Assembly: GCA_947184155.2 (NCBI GenBank)
Contig: CAMXCT020006759.1
Coordinates: 255,001-319,000 of the forward strand
Direction: 5' to 3'
DNA from: Cladocopium goreaui
Taxonomy: Eukaryota; Sar; Dinophyceae; Suessiales; Symbiodiniaceae
DNA: 64,000 bases
Shown here: positions 1 to 11,639 of the stretch, piece after piece
Position numbering within the stretch: the first letter of the stretch is position 1
Layout: every line of letters starts with the position of its first letter
Position numbers and translations under genes: made by a program
Notes under the pieces: generated by a model
Database searches by the model: none
The model's input: only the letters and a program-made list of their open reading frames with translations
Told to the model about the DNA's origin: nothing

Positions 1-21
1 CGAGGGACAAAAATCACTTTA

Positions 22-128
22 GCCTCTGGTTTGTTTTGACATAGCCATGGTAAATGGATGTAAATGGGTGATTTGCCTATTCTCAATGGTAATTTTCCCT
101 AGCTATGTTTAATTAGTACCAGAGGCTG
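22..128. repeat. Foldback (MITE-like) element, CCTCTGGT terminal repeats
   Basis: The left end reads GCCTCTGGT then, after a short spacer, ACATAGC; the right end is the reverse complement (AGCTATGT ... ACCAGAGGC). About 28 bp at each end pair imperfectly around a ~50 bp centre. Similar ends occur at 20687-20794 and 31013-31166, and one end at about 40375. There is no ORF inside. I infer a small non-autonomous foldback family; transposase and target duplication are unknown. Confidence 0.5.
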
Positions 129-510
129 AAATGACATGTTCCCCATGATCTTCTCATCTTCGATTGCAAAAACGAACTGTTCATCGGCACCTCCTGTAGT
201 CTCTGGGGACTGGCTGTACAGTTGGCACAAAAAGCCTTCCCAGACCTGGCACAGCATGGTCGGATGGGATGGGATTGGAAGGCTTTGTGGGATGGGTTTT
301 GGGATGGCTTTGGGAATAGATTTGGGATTCGTCCTTTTCATAGAAACATCGAGTTAGAATAAGGCTGCAAAACTGGGCGAGAGCCAACTGGGTACCACAC
401 TCTTGCTCGAAGGAACTGCACCCTGGAACGGCACCAAAGGCCATCCATGGTGCCATGGACAAGTTACATGGGATGAATGAGGTATGGTGCATGGAATCCT
501 AACCATACAA

Positions 511-1728
511 TATATATATATATAGGTAGATAGATAGATAGATAGATAGATAGATCAATAGATAGATAGGTAGGTAGATAGATAGATAGAAAGATAGATA
601 GATAGATAGATCAATAGATAGATAGGTATGTAGATAGATAGATAGATAGAAAGATAGATAGAAAGATAGATAGATAGAAAGATAGATAGATAGAAAGATA
701 GATAGATAGATAGGTAGATAGATAGATAGATAGAAAGATAGATAGATAGATAGAAAGATAGATAGATAGGTAGGTAGATAGATAGATCGATAGATCGATA
801 GATAGATCGATAGATCACTGGATAGATCACTGGATAGATCGATAGATAGACAGACATAGACAGACATAGACAGACATAGACAGACATAGACAGACATAGA
901 CAGACATAGACAGACATAGACAGACATAGACAGACATAGACAGACATAGACAGACATAGACAGACATAGACAGACATAGACAGACATAGACAGACATAGA
1001 CAGACATAGACAGACATAGACAGACATAGACAGACATAGACAGATAGACAGATAGACTAGATAGACTAGATAGACAGGATAGACAGATAGACAGATAGAC
1101 AGATAGACAGATAGACAGATAGACAGATAGACTAGATAGACAGGATAGACAGGATAGACAGATAGACAGATAGACAGATAGACAGATAGACAGATAGACA
1201 GATAGACTAGATAGACAGATAGACAGATAGACTAGATAGACTAGATAGACAGATAGACAGATAGACAGATAGACAGATAGACAGATAGACAGATAGACTA
1301 GATAGACTAGATAGACAGATAGACAGGATAGACAGATAGACAGATAGACAGATAGACAGATAGACAGATAGACAGATAGACAGATAGACTAGATAGACAG
1401 ATAGACAGATAGACAGATAGACAGATAGACAGATAGACAGATAGACAGATAGACAGATAGACAGATAGACAGATAGACAGATAGACTAGACAGACTAGAT
1501 AGACAGGATAGACAGATAGACAGATAGACAGGATAGACAGATAGACAGATAGACAGATAGACAGATAGACAGATAGACAGATAGACAGATAGACAGATAG
1601 ACAGGATAGACAGGATAGACAGATAGACAGATAGACAGATAGACAGATAGACAGATAGACAGATAGACTAGATAGACTAGATAGACAGGATAGACAGATA
1701 GACAGATAGACAGGATAGACAGATAGAT
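511..1728. repeat. GATA / CAGACATAGA / CAGATAGA microsatellite block
   Basis: Three adjoining tandem arrays: degenerate (GATA)n with GGTA, GAAA and GATC variants (about 511-850), then 19 near-identical copies of the 10-mer CAGACATAGA (about 851-1040), then (CAGATAGA)n with CTAGATAGA and CAGGATAGA variants to 1728. The long minus-strand frames of repeating LSIYLSI or VCLCLSM are translations of the microsatellite, not genes. Confidence 0.95.
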
Positions 1729-4250
1729 ACAAATATTGTGTTTTCTTTCTAATGGATTGGTGACCATTCCGCAAGAACCCGGCAAGTTTACGGCAAGTTA
1801 CCCAAGTTTAGACCATGGCTGGTTTTTCGCTGTGGGTCAAGTCCTTGGGTCTGCGGTCCTGTGGGTCTAAATTTGAAACTTTGACCCGTGCTCACACAGA
1901 TTATCCTAATTTTCTCCATCATTTCGTTCATTCATTGAAATCTTGAAACGTCTTGCACAAACCCATATGAGCAGTGTGCGAAACCGTGTCGTCCTTTTAT
2001 GGTTGACAGGGATTTTCATGATGAGCGAGTTCAAAAACCCCAGTAAACCAGGTAGTATGATTGGGGATCACCCCACTTAAGTGGTGAATAACCATACTTA
2101 TAATTAACATTAATTAACCCATTTATAGATGGGAGAACCCACGAATCGTGGACTTACCAACCAGGCTTATCAATTATATATTTAAATTATATAACTGAGA
2201 TGATCCTCCAAGTAACCCCTCAATATGGCCATTTATATAATATAGGGACAATTATGATTCACTAGTGAATTTTGGGGTCGCCTATTTTCAGACTAAGTCA
2301 GATACCACACGTCAACCAGGCCTGGCGCCAAGCATTTCTTCTTGGTCTTCACGAACCTTCCAAGCCCGCCTCAACCAGCTGTGGTTTGGGAAACGAATCC
2401 AGCAGGGATTATGAGAAGTATCCATAAGTATCCAAGAGAAAGAGAAGGCAAAACCTATCATAGTGTGTTCCCTTCTGCCAATGGCTGTCGAAACTTCCGC
2501 TGCATCATCACCACTGCTGACTCACCCAATATCGGTCTCAAGGGTTACATATCCTCAAGACATGTAAATCACCAATGGCACCAGAGCAAGCCAGCTTCGT
2601 TGCTCAAATCCGCTGTTCCGCAGCATCTTTCTCAAAGGCCGCTGGGGTGTATGAGACGGCAAGGACGGAAACCCCTTCAACCAGGACATGGCTGGGACGA
2701 TACCAGCTTTAACTTCCCACATCAAACTTTCACCGTCATGTCCAGCCTTCGATAACTTGCCAGAAAGTTACAGTAGTTTATAACCGTTTTTAGCAGGGTA
2801 CGCAATGCCTACCGCCCATGTGGTGAAGTGAACGAGCTCCCTCTGAAGACAGCTTTACAACTTTCCTTGAGACCCTGAAGCTCTGCTAGGAATCCCAAAT
2901 GAGCAGTGTTCAAAACCCGCAACGTCATTCCATTAGACTGATTGGTTGAGAACGGGAATCCCAGTTCGTGGATTATGACAATCCCCAGTATAATTAGAAG
3001 GGAGGGGACTCTTGTGAGCGGCATTCTTTTTTGCAAATCCTAAAAAAAATTAATCCAGATATGAACAGGTTGTACTTTTACGCACATACTTTTCACCCAA
3101 CTATGTGCTCAAAATTGCCATAATTTTTCAAGGTTAGGTTTCTGTTCATAAACTCTTGGATATAATCTATGTCCATGCAATTCCCAGCAAAATCATATCT
3201 ATGTGTCTTGTTCAAGAGTCTTCTTGCGAACTATGTTGTTCTTATTGAATGAAATTAAGTAAATTCATCAGAGTCATGAGTCATAAGGCAAAGGATCATA
3301 AATGCAAGTACACACAAGTCAGGAATAAGAATATTGAAACATATTTGCACCTTAATATCCTTGAAATCCGCCCGCACCGAAGGTGCTGGGGCGTGATCGT
3401 CCGGATGGCACTCGTAAAAGGTTACAGGTTTACCTGGGGGGGGGGGTGGCAGGGAAAAACACGTACTATGTGGCGCGGCGCGTTTTTCGCACAAATTTAC
3501 CCTACGTTGCGCAAAAACTAAAAAATCCCACACACTATTAAAGGATATGCTCTATACTGCACTTTCACCTGACCAGCCCCCTCAATCTGACCTTCTCCAC
3601 CCACCCCAACAGATGGTTCTTGCTCTTGACATGTCTTATCTTCTTGCATTTTCTCACCTTACACCCACAGATCAAACAGTCATCTTCCCTATGAAATTCC
3701 TTCGTGCATTTGCGCACTTCACTCTTACGTTCATCCCTATATTTCTTGTTCATCTCTTTCACTCTGTCACCGTTCTTTTCTTGTCGTTTTCTTATGCATC
3801 GGAACCCACATCACAGGTAGAATTGTCTTCCCTATACGTATCCAATTTTCTATTAGCCCACCACTTCCTACAGTTTTGAGTCAGTAACAATTTCATGTTC
3901 CAACCTGAAGGAACAATGATCTCGCTCTTACGTTTCTTTGTTCACAATTGCTTCATCCATGCTTCAGCTGGGGCGTGGCAGGGAAGATTGGGACCTATTT
4001 GACCGGTGCGCGTGCGCGTAGCATAAAAAAACGCGCCTTCTACTTGCTTCATTTCGCAACCTTGCTTTGGCCCAAACGCATTCACCACGCCAATCCCGTC
4101 ACACGAGCAAGGTGCATACTCTATCTATATTCCATCTATGATCTTGTCTATCCCTCCCATTATCTATGCTAGTTCCACGGGAGCACGGGTTGGCTGCCCC
4201 AGCTTGGGCTGAAGGATTCTCTCCATCACCTCCTTCCAATTTATTTATAT
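1729..4250. other. Unassigned unique DNA
   Basis: No convincing gene here. Frames up to 137 codons occur (plus 2342-2755) but lack good splice context and resemble nothing I know. The stretch holds small hairpins (about 2060-2290), an 11-G run at 3437-3447, and a short GC-rich dispersed element at 3451-3486. Confidence 0.4.
3451..3486 (+). repeat. GC-rich dispersed element, copy 1
   Basis: Contains GTACTATGTGGCGCGGCGCG flanked by A-rich and T-rich runs. A near-identical copy lies in reverse orientation at 14910-14946, and both sit next to a run of 11 or more G. A weaker relative (GTGGCAGGGAA ... AAAAAAACGCGCC) is at about 3968-4040. Nature unknown; possibly the end of a larger interspersed repeat. 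Confidence 0.6.
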
Positions 4251-4534
4251 ACCTATCTACCTGTATCTGTCGATCTACCTATCTATCTGTCTTTCTACCT
4301 ACCTACCTACCTATCTATCTATCGATCTATCCATCTATCCATCTATCTATCTGTCCACCTCTCTATCTACCTATCTACCTATCTACGCATCTATCTATCT
4401 ATCTATCCATCTATCTATCTGTCCACCTCTCTATCTACCTATCTACCTATCTACCTATCTACCTATCTACGCATCTATCTATCTATCTATCCATCCATCC
4501 ACCTATCTATCTATCTATCTATCTACCTACTTCC
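4251..4534. repeat. CTAT/CTAC microsatellite
   Basis: Degenerate tetranucleotide array (CTAT, CTAC, CCAT, CGAT units), opposite in strand to the GATA block at the start of the window. Confidence 0.95.
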
Positions 4535-4539
4535 ATTCT

Positions 4540-7500
4540 AGTATCAAATTGCTGTTGCGAAGGTTGTAGGATTAAGTGATTATAGGAAGCCCCAGGTCCA
4601 CTACCCCCACTGCAGGGGTAATCTAAATAAATAGACAAACGAGAAATGGGAAGTGTAATAGGCTGAAGGTCTCCGCTAAGAAAGGTACATCTGCAACCTT
4701 TGCAACGAAAAATGCATCCTAGCATGGGAAGATTGGGGAAATGGAGTGAGAAGAAAATGCAAAGTGCATTACAAAGACGTAACAAAAGCACCCTTACAAC
4801 AACGAATGGGGCCTAGGCACAAACATTATGAAGAGATAATTGCTTATAGTACCGGCACTGCATATGGGTAAAGAAGAGTGACTGCCCTAGGTGGAAAGAT
4901 GAAGGCGCTCTGTCAAGACGTAAATCTGCCACCCTTACAACAGCAAATAGACACTAGCCCTGCCACCTGCCCACCGTGGGAGAAATCGGCCTCTCTGCTG
5001 CTCATTTTTCTGTCCTGGAGGGTCTGAATGTGGTATGGCTCGTATCTACCTGTCGTTGCAATGATGGTAAGTTTATGTCTGTTAGGAAGGCCTTCGGCCT
5101 AGTACTCTATCCACTTGTCTTCTTATCAAGATATTTTGTCTGAAGGCAAATGGTAGCGCCAGTATCTGTTTCTCGTCGCAAGGGTGGTAGGCGCACATCT
5201 TTAAGAAGAACCTGCGGCCTAGTACCGTTTCCACTTTTCTTCTTCACATTTTCCTCTTCAGAAGGCCCTGAATGCGGCAGAACTACTATCTATCTGTCGT
5301 GGTAAGGGTGGTAGGTTTATGTCTTTGAGGAAGGCCTTCGGCCTAGTAACGTGTCCACTGCTCTTCTTCACCTTGTCTTCTTCTTTCCACTCCTCATTGT
5401 TGTTTTTCTGACGGCTCTGAATGTGGTAGGGCTAGTGCCAATCTGTCGTTGCAAGGGTGGTAGGTTTATGTCTTTTAAGGGGGCCTTTGGCCTAGTACAC
5501 TTCTCTTCTTCACTTTATCTTCTTCAGAAGGCTGTACATGTGATAGGACTAGTACCTGTTTGTCATTGCAAGGGTGGTAGGCGCATGTCTTTGAGGAAGG
5601 CCTTCGGCCCGGTACCGTTTCCACGTCTCTTCTTCACACTGTCTTCTTCACAAGGCTCTGAATGTGGTAGGGCTAGTACCTATCTGTCGTTGCAAGGGTG
5701 GTGGGTTTATGTCTTTTAGAGGAGCCTTCGGCCTCGTACACTTCATTTCTCGTCTTTTCCTCGTGGGATGAACGTGGTGGGGCTTTGCAGTTCGAACGAG
5801 AAGACGCTTCCCAGTTTCAATTTTGAAGGCTTGCCTCTTACTAGTGCTTCATGTTCACCGTATGTCATGTACTCTTCTCCCCTTCCTTTTACTTGGTTGA
5901 GGGTGGAAGGGTTGGATCATTGGGGCATGAAAGAGCACACTTGACGACGTAAGTAGATAAATGCAATGTAGATATATGTATAATAAAAAAAAAATGTTTT
6001 TATATTAGATATGTATAGTAAATAAATATATATATATGTGTGTAAACATATGTAAACACATACACTTACATACACATGTACCGTGGCTACACATCTATGT
6101 ATCTTTCTGCTTATGTATCTCTTCCAACCAACTCCCTAGCTCTAAACCTCGTCTTTTTTTACTTACTAACCCACTGAATCACTGACTGTCTGTCAATTTA
6201 TCTAGATTACCCCTGCACTTCTGTCCTTTTCTTGGAATTTGTCTCAGAGCCTGCAGATGGCAGGGCTAGTATCTATTTGTTGTTGCGCGGGTGGCAGGTT
6301 GATGTCTTTAGGCAGGCCTTCGCCGCTCTCTTCTGCTCATTGTTCTGTTCTGGAGGGTCTGAAAGTGGTATGGCTCGTGTATATCTGTCGTTGCAATCAT
6401 GGTAGGTTTGCGTCTTTAGGAAGGCCTTCGGCCTACTGCTCTATCCACTTGTCTTCTTGTCAAGACTCCAAGACACCTATCCGAAGGCACGTGGCAGCGC
6501 TAGTATCTATTTCTCGTCGCAAGGGTGGTCGGCGCATGTCTTTAAGAAGAACCTTCGGCCTGGTAACGTGTCCACTGCTCTTCTTCACCTTGCCTTCCTC
6601 TTTTCACTCCTCATTGTGATTTTTCTGAAGGCTCTGAATGTGGTAGGGCTACTACCAATCTGTCGTTGCAAGGGTGGTAGGTTCATGTCTTTTAAGGGGG
6701 CCTTTGGCCTAGTACACTTCTCTTTCACTTTATCTTCCTCTGAAGGCGGTACATGTGATAGGACTAGTACCTGTTTGTCATTGCAAGGGTGGTAGGCACA
6801 TGTCTTTTAGGAAGGCCTTCGGCCCGGTACTGTTTCCACGTCTCTTCTTCACACTGTCTTCTTCACAAGGCTCTGACTGTGGTAGGGCTAGTGCATATCT
6901 GTCGTTGCAAGGGTGGTGGGTTTATGTCTTTTAGGGGGGCCTTCGGCCTAGTACACTTCCCATTTCTCGTCTTTTCCTCGTGGGATGAACGTGGTGGGGC
7001 TTTGCATTTCGAATGAGAAGACGCTTCCCAGTTTCAATTTTGAAGGCTTGCCTCTTACTAGTGCTTCATGTTCACCGTATGTCATGTACTCTTCTGCGCC
7101 CATTCCTTTTACTTGGTTGAAGTTGGAAGGGTTGGATCATTCGGGCATGAAAGAGCACACTTGACGAGATAAGTAGATAAATGCAATGTAGATATATGAT
7201 ATATGTGTAAAAATATTGAAAGTATATATGTATACTATATATATGTGTGTGTGAGCAAATGTAAACACATACGCTTACATACACATGTAGTGCGGCCACA
7301 CATCTAAGTATCTTTCTGCTTATGTACCTATCTTCCTATCTACCTATCTATCTCTCTATCAAACGATCTCCCTAGCTATAAACCTCGTTTTTCTTTTAAC
7401 TTACTAACTCACTGAATCACTGACTGTCTGTCAATTTATCTAGATTACCCCTGCACTTCTGTCCTTTTCTTGGAATTTGTCTCAGAGCCTGCAGATGGCA

Positions 7501-10500
7501 GGGCTAGTATCTATTTGTTGTTGCGCGGGTGGCAGGTTGATGTCTTTAGGCAGGCCTTCGCCGCTCTCTTCTGCTCATTGTTCTGTTCTGGAGGGTCTGA
7601 AAGTGGTATGGCTCGTGAGGCTCGTGTCTATCTGTCGTTGCAATCATGGTAGGTTTGCGTCTTTTAGGAAGGCCTTCGGCCTACTGCTCTATCCACTTGT
7701 CTTCTTGTCAAGACACCTATCCGAAGGCACGTGGCAGTGCTAGTATCTATTTCTCGTCGCAAGGGTGGTCGGCGCATGTCTTTAAGAAGAACCTTCGGCC
7801 TGGTAACGTGTCCACTGCTCTTCTTCACCTTGCCTTCCTCTTTTCACTCCTCATTGTGATTTTTCTGAAGGCTCTGAATGTGGTAGGGCTACTACCAATC
7901 TGTCGTTGCAAGGGTGGTAGGTTTATGTCTTTTACGGGGGCCTTCGGCTTAGTACACTTCTCTTTCACTTTATCTTCCTCTGAAGGCTGTACATGTGATA
8001 GGACTAGTACCTGTTTGTCATTGCAAGGGTGGTAGGCGCATGTCTTTTAGGAAGGCCTTCGGCCCGGTACTGTTTCCACGTCTCTTCTTCACACTGTCTT
8101 CTTCACAAGGCTCTGACTGTGGTAGGGCTAGTGCCTATCTGTCGTTGCAAGGGTGGTGGGTTTATGTCTTTTAGGGGGGCCTTCGGCCTAGTACACTTCC
8201 CATTTCTCGTTTTTTCCTCGTGGGATGAACGTGGTGGGGCTTTGCATTTCGAATGAGAAGACGCTTCCCAGTTTCAATTTTGAAGGCTTGCCTCTTACTA
8301 GTGCTTCATGTTCACCGTATGTCATGTACTCTTCTTCGCCCATTCCTTTTACTTGGTTGAGGGTGGAAGGGTTGGATCATTGGGGCATGAAAGAGCACAC
8401 TTGACGACGTAAGTAGATAAATGCAATATAGATATATGTATTTAAACATATTTAAATTATATATGTATACTATATATATGTGTGTGAACAAATGTAAACA
8501 CATACGCTTACATACACATGTAGTGCGGCCACACATCTAAGTATCTTTCTGCTTATGTACCTATCTTCCTATCTACCTATCTATCTCTCTATCAAACGAT
8601 CTCCCTAGCTATAAACCTCGTTTTTTTACTTACTAACTCACTGAATCACTGACTGTCTGTCAATTTATCTAGATTACCCCTGCACTTCTGTCCTTTTCTT
8701 GGAATTTGTCTCAGAGCCTGCAGATGGCAGGGCTAGTATCTATTTGTTGTTGCGCGGGTGGCAGGTTGATGTCTTTAGGCAGGCCTTCGCCCTCTCTTCT
8801 GCTCATTGTTCTGTTCTGGAGGGTCTGAATGTGGTATGGCTCGTGTCTATCTGTCGTTGCAATGATGGTAGTTGTATGTCTTTTAGGAAGGCCTTCGGCC
8901 CACTGCTCTATCCACTTGTCTTCTTATCAAGATATCTATCTGAAGGCGCATGGTAGCGCTAGTATCTATTCATCGTCGCAAGGGTGGTCGGCGCATGTCT
9001 TTAAGAAGAACCTTCGGCCTGGTAACGTGTCCACTGCTCTTCTTCACCTTGCCTTCCTCTTTTCACTCCTCATTGTGATTTTTCTGAAGGCTCTGAATGT
9101 GGTAGGGCTAGTACCTATCTGTCGTTGCAATGGTGGTGGGTTTATGTCTTTTAGAGGAGCCTTCGGCCTCGTACACTTCCCATTTCTCGTCTTTTCCTCG
9201 TGGGATGAACGTGGTGGGGCTTTGCAGTTCGAACGAGAAGACGCTTCCCAGTTTCAATTTTGAAGGCTTGCCTCTTACTAGTGCTTCATGTTCACCGTAT
9301 GTCATGTACTCTTCTCCCCTTCCTTTTACTTGGTTGAGGGTGGAAGGGTTGGATCATTGGGGCATGAAAGAGCACACTTGACGACGTAAGTAGATAAATG
9401 CAATGTAGATATATGTATAATAAAAAAAAAATGTTTTTATATTAGATATGTATAGTAAATAAATATATATATATGTGTGTAAACATATGTAAACACATAC
9501 ACTTACATACACATGTACCGTGGCTACACATCTATGTATCTTTCTGCTTATGTATCTCTTCCAACCAACTCCCTAGCTCTAAACCTCGTCTTTTTTTACT
9601 TACTAACCCACTGAATCACTGACTGTCTGTCAATTTATCTAGATTACCCCTGCACTTCTGTCCTTTTCTTGGAATTTGTCTCAGAGCCTGCAGATGGCAG
9701 GGCTAGTATCTATTTGTTGTTGCGCGGGTGGCAGGTTGATGTCTTTAGGCAGGCCTTCGCCGCTCTCTTCTGCTCATTGTTCTGTTCTGGAGGGTCTGAA
9801 AGTGGTATGGCTCGTGTATAATCTGTCGTTGCAATCATGGTAGGTTTGCGTCTTTTAGGAAGGCCTTCGGCCTACTGCTCTAGCCACTTGTCTTCTTGTC
9901 AAGACACCTATCCGAAGGCACGTGGCAGCGCTAGTATCTATTTCTCGTCGCAAGGGTGGTCGGCGCATGTCTTTAAGAAGAACCTTCGGCCTGGTAACGT
10001 GTCCACTGCTCTTCTTCACCTTGCCTTCCTCTTTTCACTCCTCATTGTGATTTTTCTGAAGGCTCTGAATGTGGTAGGGCTAGTACCAATCTGTCGTTGC
10101 AAGGGTGGTAGGTGTATGTCTTTTAGGGGGGCCTTCGGCCTAGTACACTTCCCATTTCTCGTCTTTTCCTCGTGGGATGAACGTGGTGGGGCTTATCATT
10201 TCGAATGAGAAGACGCTTCCCAGTTTCAATTTTGAAGGCTTGCCTCTTACTAGTGCTTCATGTTCACCGTATGTCATGTACTCTTCTTCTCCCCTTTCTT
10301 TTTTTTGGTTGAGGGTGGAAGGGTTGGATCATTGGGGCATGAAAGAGCACACTTGACGACGTAAGTAGATAAATGCAATATAGATAATTATATGTATTTA
10401 AACATACTTAAATTTTATATGTATATTATTTATATTGTGATTGCGGTTTAATTGCGAAAGCCGTGCATGTTATGTTGGAAACCCTCGCGAAGGTTTTTTT

Positions 10501-11590
10501 TTCGAGTTCGCGAAAGTAACTTTTTTCCGCGAAAGTTTCGCGAAAGTTGGATATTAATTATAATCATTTTGTAAAGGGCTGCCACCCGCTGCCGCCCGGG
10601 GTCCGGCAGGAGAAGGGCACCAGAGAATTTCGGTTTGGTTCTGGTTCATTTCCCTGTGTGGTTGTGCTTTTGGACAATCGCCTTGCCCTTCATAGGTAGC
10701 AGCCGAACTTCCAAAGGTGAGGCTTCGTGACAGCATGTGACAGCCAAACACCATGCTCCTGAAGCACATCCTTGCACCTGCCGTATCCTGCCGCTGTCAC
10801 TGCCTAATGATGCTTTTTGAAGTCTCGAGAAACAAGCTCCAAATGCAACAGCCAAGTTTCCAAAAGTTAGGCTTTGCGAGAGCCAATCACCAAGGCCCCT
10901 GGTGCTCGCTTTTCCTTCAATGCGCCCCCTGCTGATGGCCGGATAGGGATATTTTCGCGATAGTTCCGCGAAAGTTCTGCAAAGGAGCGGGCGAAAGTCA
11001 AGGTACATGTTGAAGGGGGTGGGTCAGTAAACCTTGCCAAAAAAAAACTAGTCAGCAACAATCTGCCCTGAGAAGGGATTTCGTGATGCTAGCTGCATGT
11101 TTAAAAAACTATCAAGAAGTGATTCGTGATTCTCTGGCGTAATTTGGCAGGTGGTGAACGAATCTTCATAAGAGGCGTTGTTGCCCAACGTGGGCCCCGC
11201 GAAGGATAAACATGGAGTTCGCGAAAGTAACATTTTTCTTCGCGAAGAATGGCTGTTTGCGGAAAAAGTGTTTTTTTGATCAGCTAGTTGTGTTACTTAC
11301 TAACTCACTGAATCACTGACTGTCTGTCAATTTATCTAGATTACCCCTACACTTCTGTCCTTTTCTTGGAATTTGTCTCAGAGCCTGCAGATGGCAGGGC
11401 TAGTATCTATTTGTTGTTGCGCGGGTGGCAGGTTGATGTCTTTAGGCAGGCCTTCGCCGCTCTCTTCTGCTCATTGTTCTGTTCTGGAGGGTCTGAAAGT
11501 GGTATGGCTCGTGTCTATCTGTCGTTGCAATCATGGTAGGTTTGCGTCTTTTAGGAAGGCCTTCGGCCTACTGCTCTATCCACTTGTCTT
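4540..11590 (+). repeat. Higher-order tandem array with GGCCTTCGGCC core
   Basis: Built from ~115-150 bp monomers. Each has a phrase close to CTGTCGTTGCAAGGGTGG, then ATGTCTTTTAGG, then the hairpin AAGGCCTTCGGCCTA (4 bp stem, 3 nt loop). Monomer phrases start near 5051, 5173, 5297, 5443, 5561 and 5686; 6278, 6390, 6512, 6661, 6777 and 6900; 7516 to 8140; 8747 to 9122; 9718 to 10095; and 11416-11523. Blocks of four to six monomers alternate with a ~480 bp linker (TA-rich part plus a unique phrase), giving higher-order periods of about 1238, 1229 and 970 bp between equivalent points at 6231, 7469, 8698 and 9668. The first ~430 bp (about 4550-4975) are decayed monomers in the opposite orientation. 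Frames of 75-144 codons run through it, but monomer length is not a fixed multiple of three and frames shift between copies, so I do not regard it as coding. No known RNA was recognised. Confidence 0.85.
10433..11292. mobile_element. CGCGAAAG-rich cassette replacing part of an array linker
   Basis: In other higher-order units the TA-rich linker runs straight into TTACTTACTAACTCACTG. In this unit the middle of the linker is missing and ~860 bp of unrelated sequence sits there. It carries repeated words such as GTTCGCGAAAGTAAC, at about 10504 and 11219 in the same orientation near the two ends, plus CGCGAAGG, TTCGCGAAG and CGCGATAG. Two diverged internal copies share TTCCAAAAGTTAGGC / TTCCAAAGGTGAGGC. 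I see no terminal inverted repeats and no transposase frame. An inserted or gene-converted element is my inference. Confidence 0.55.
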
Positions 11591-11639
11591 AGTCAATTCT
11601 TGTAACTATATATTGAAGAGTTAGGAATAATAGGAATAG

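Noticed and set aside
5351..10208. Plus-strand ORFs of 75-144 codons in the GGCCTTCGGCC array
   Set aside because: Monomer spacing is not a constant multiple of three; the frame and stops change from copy to copy.
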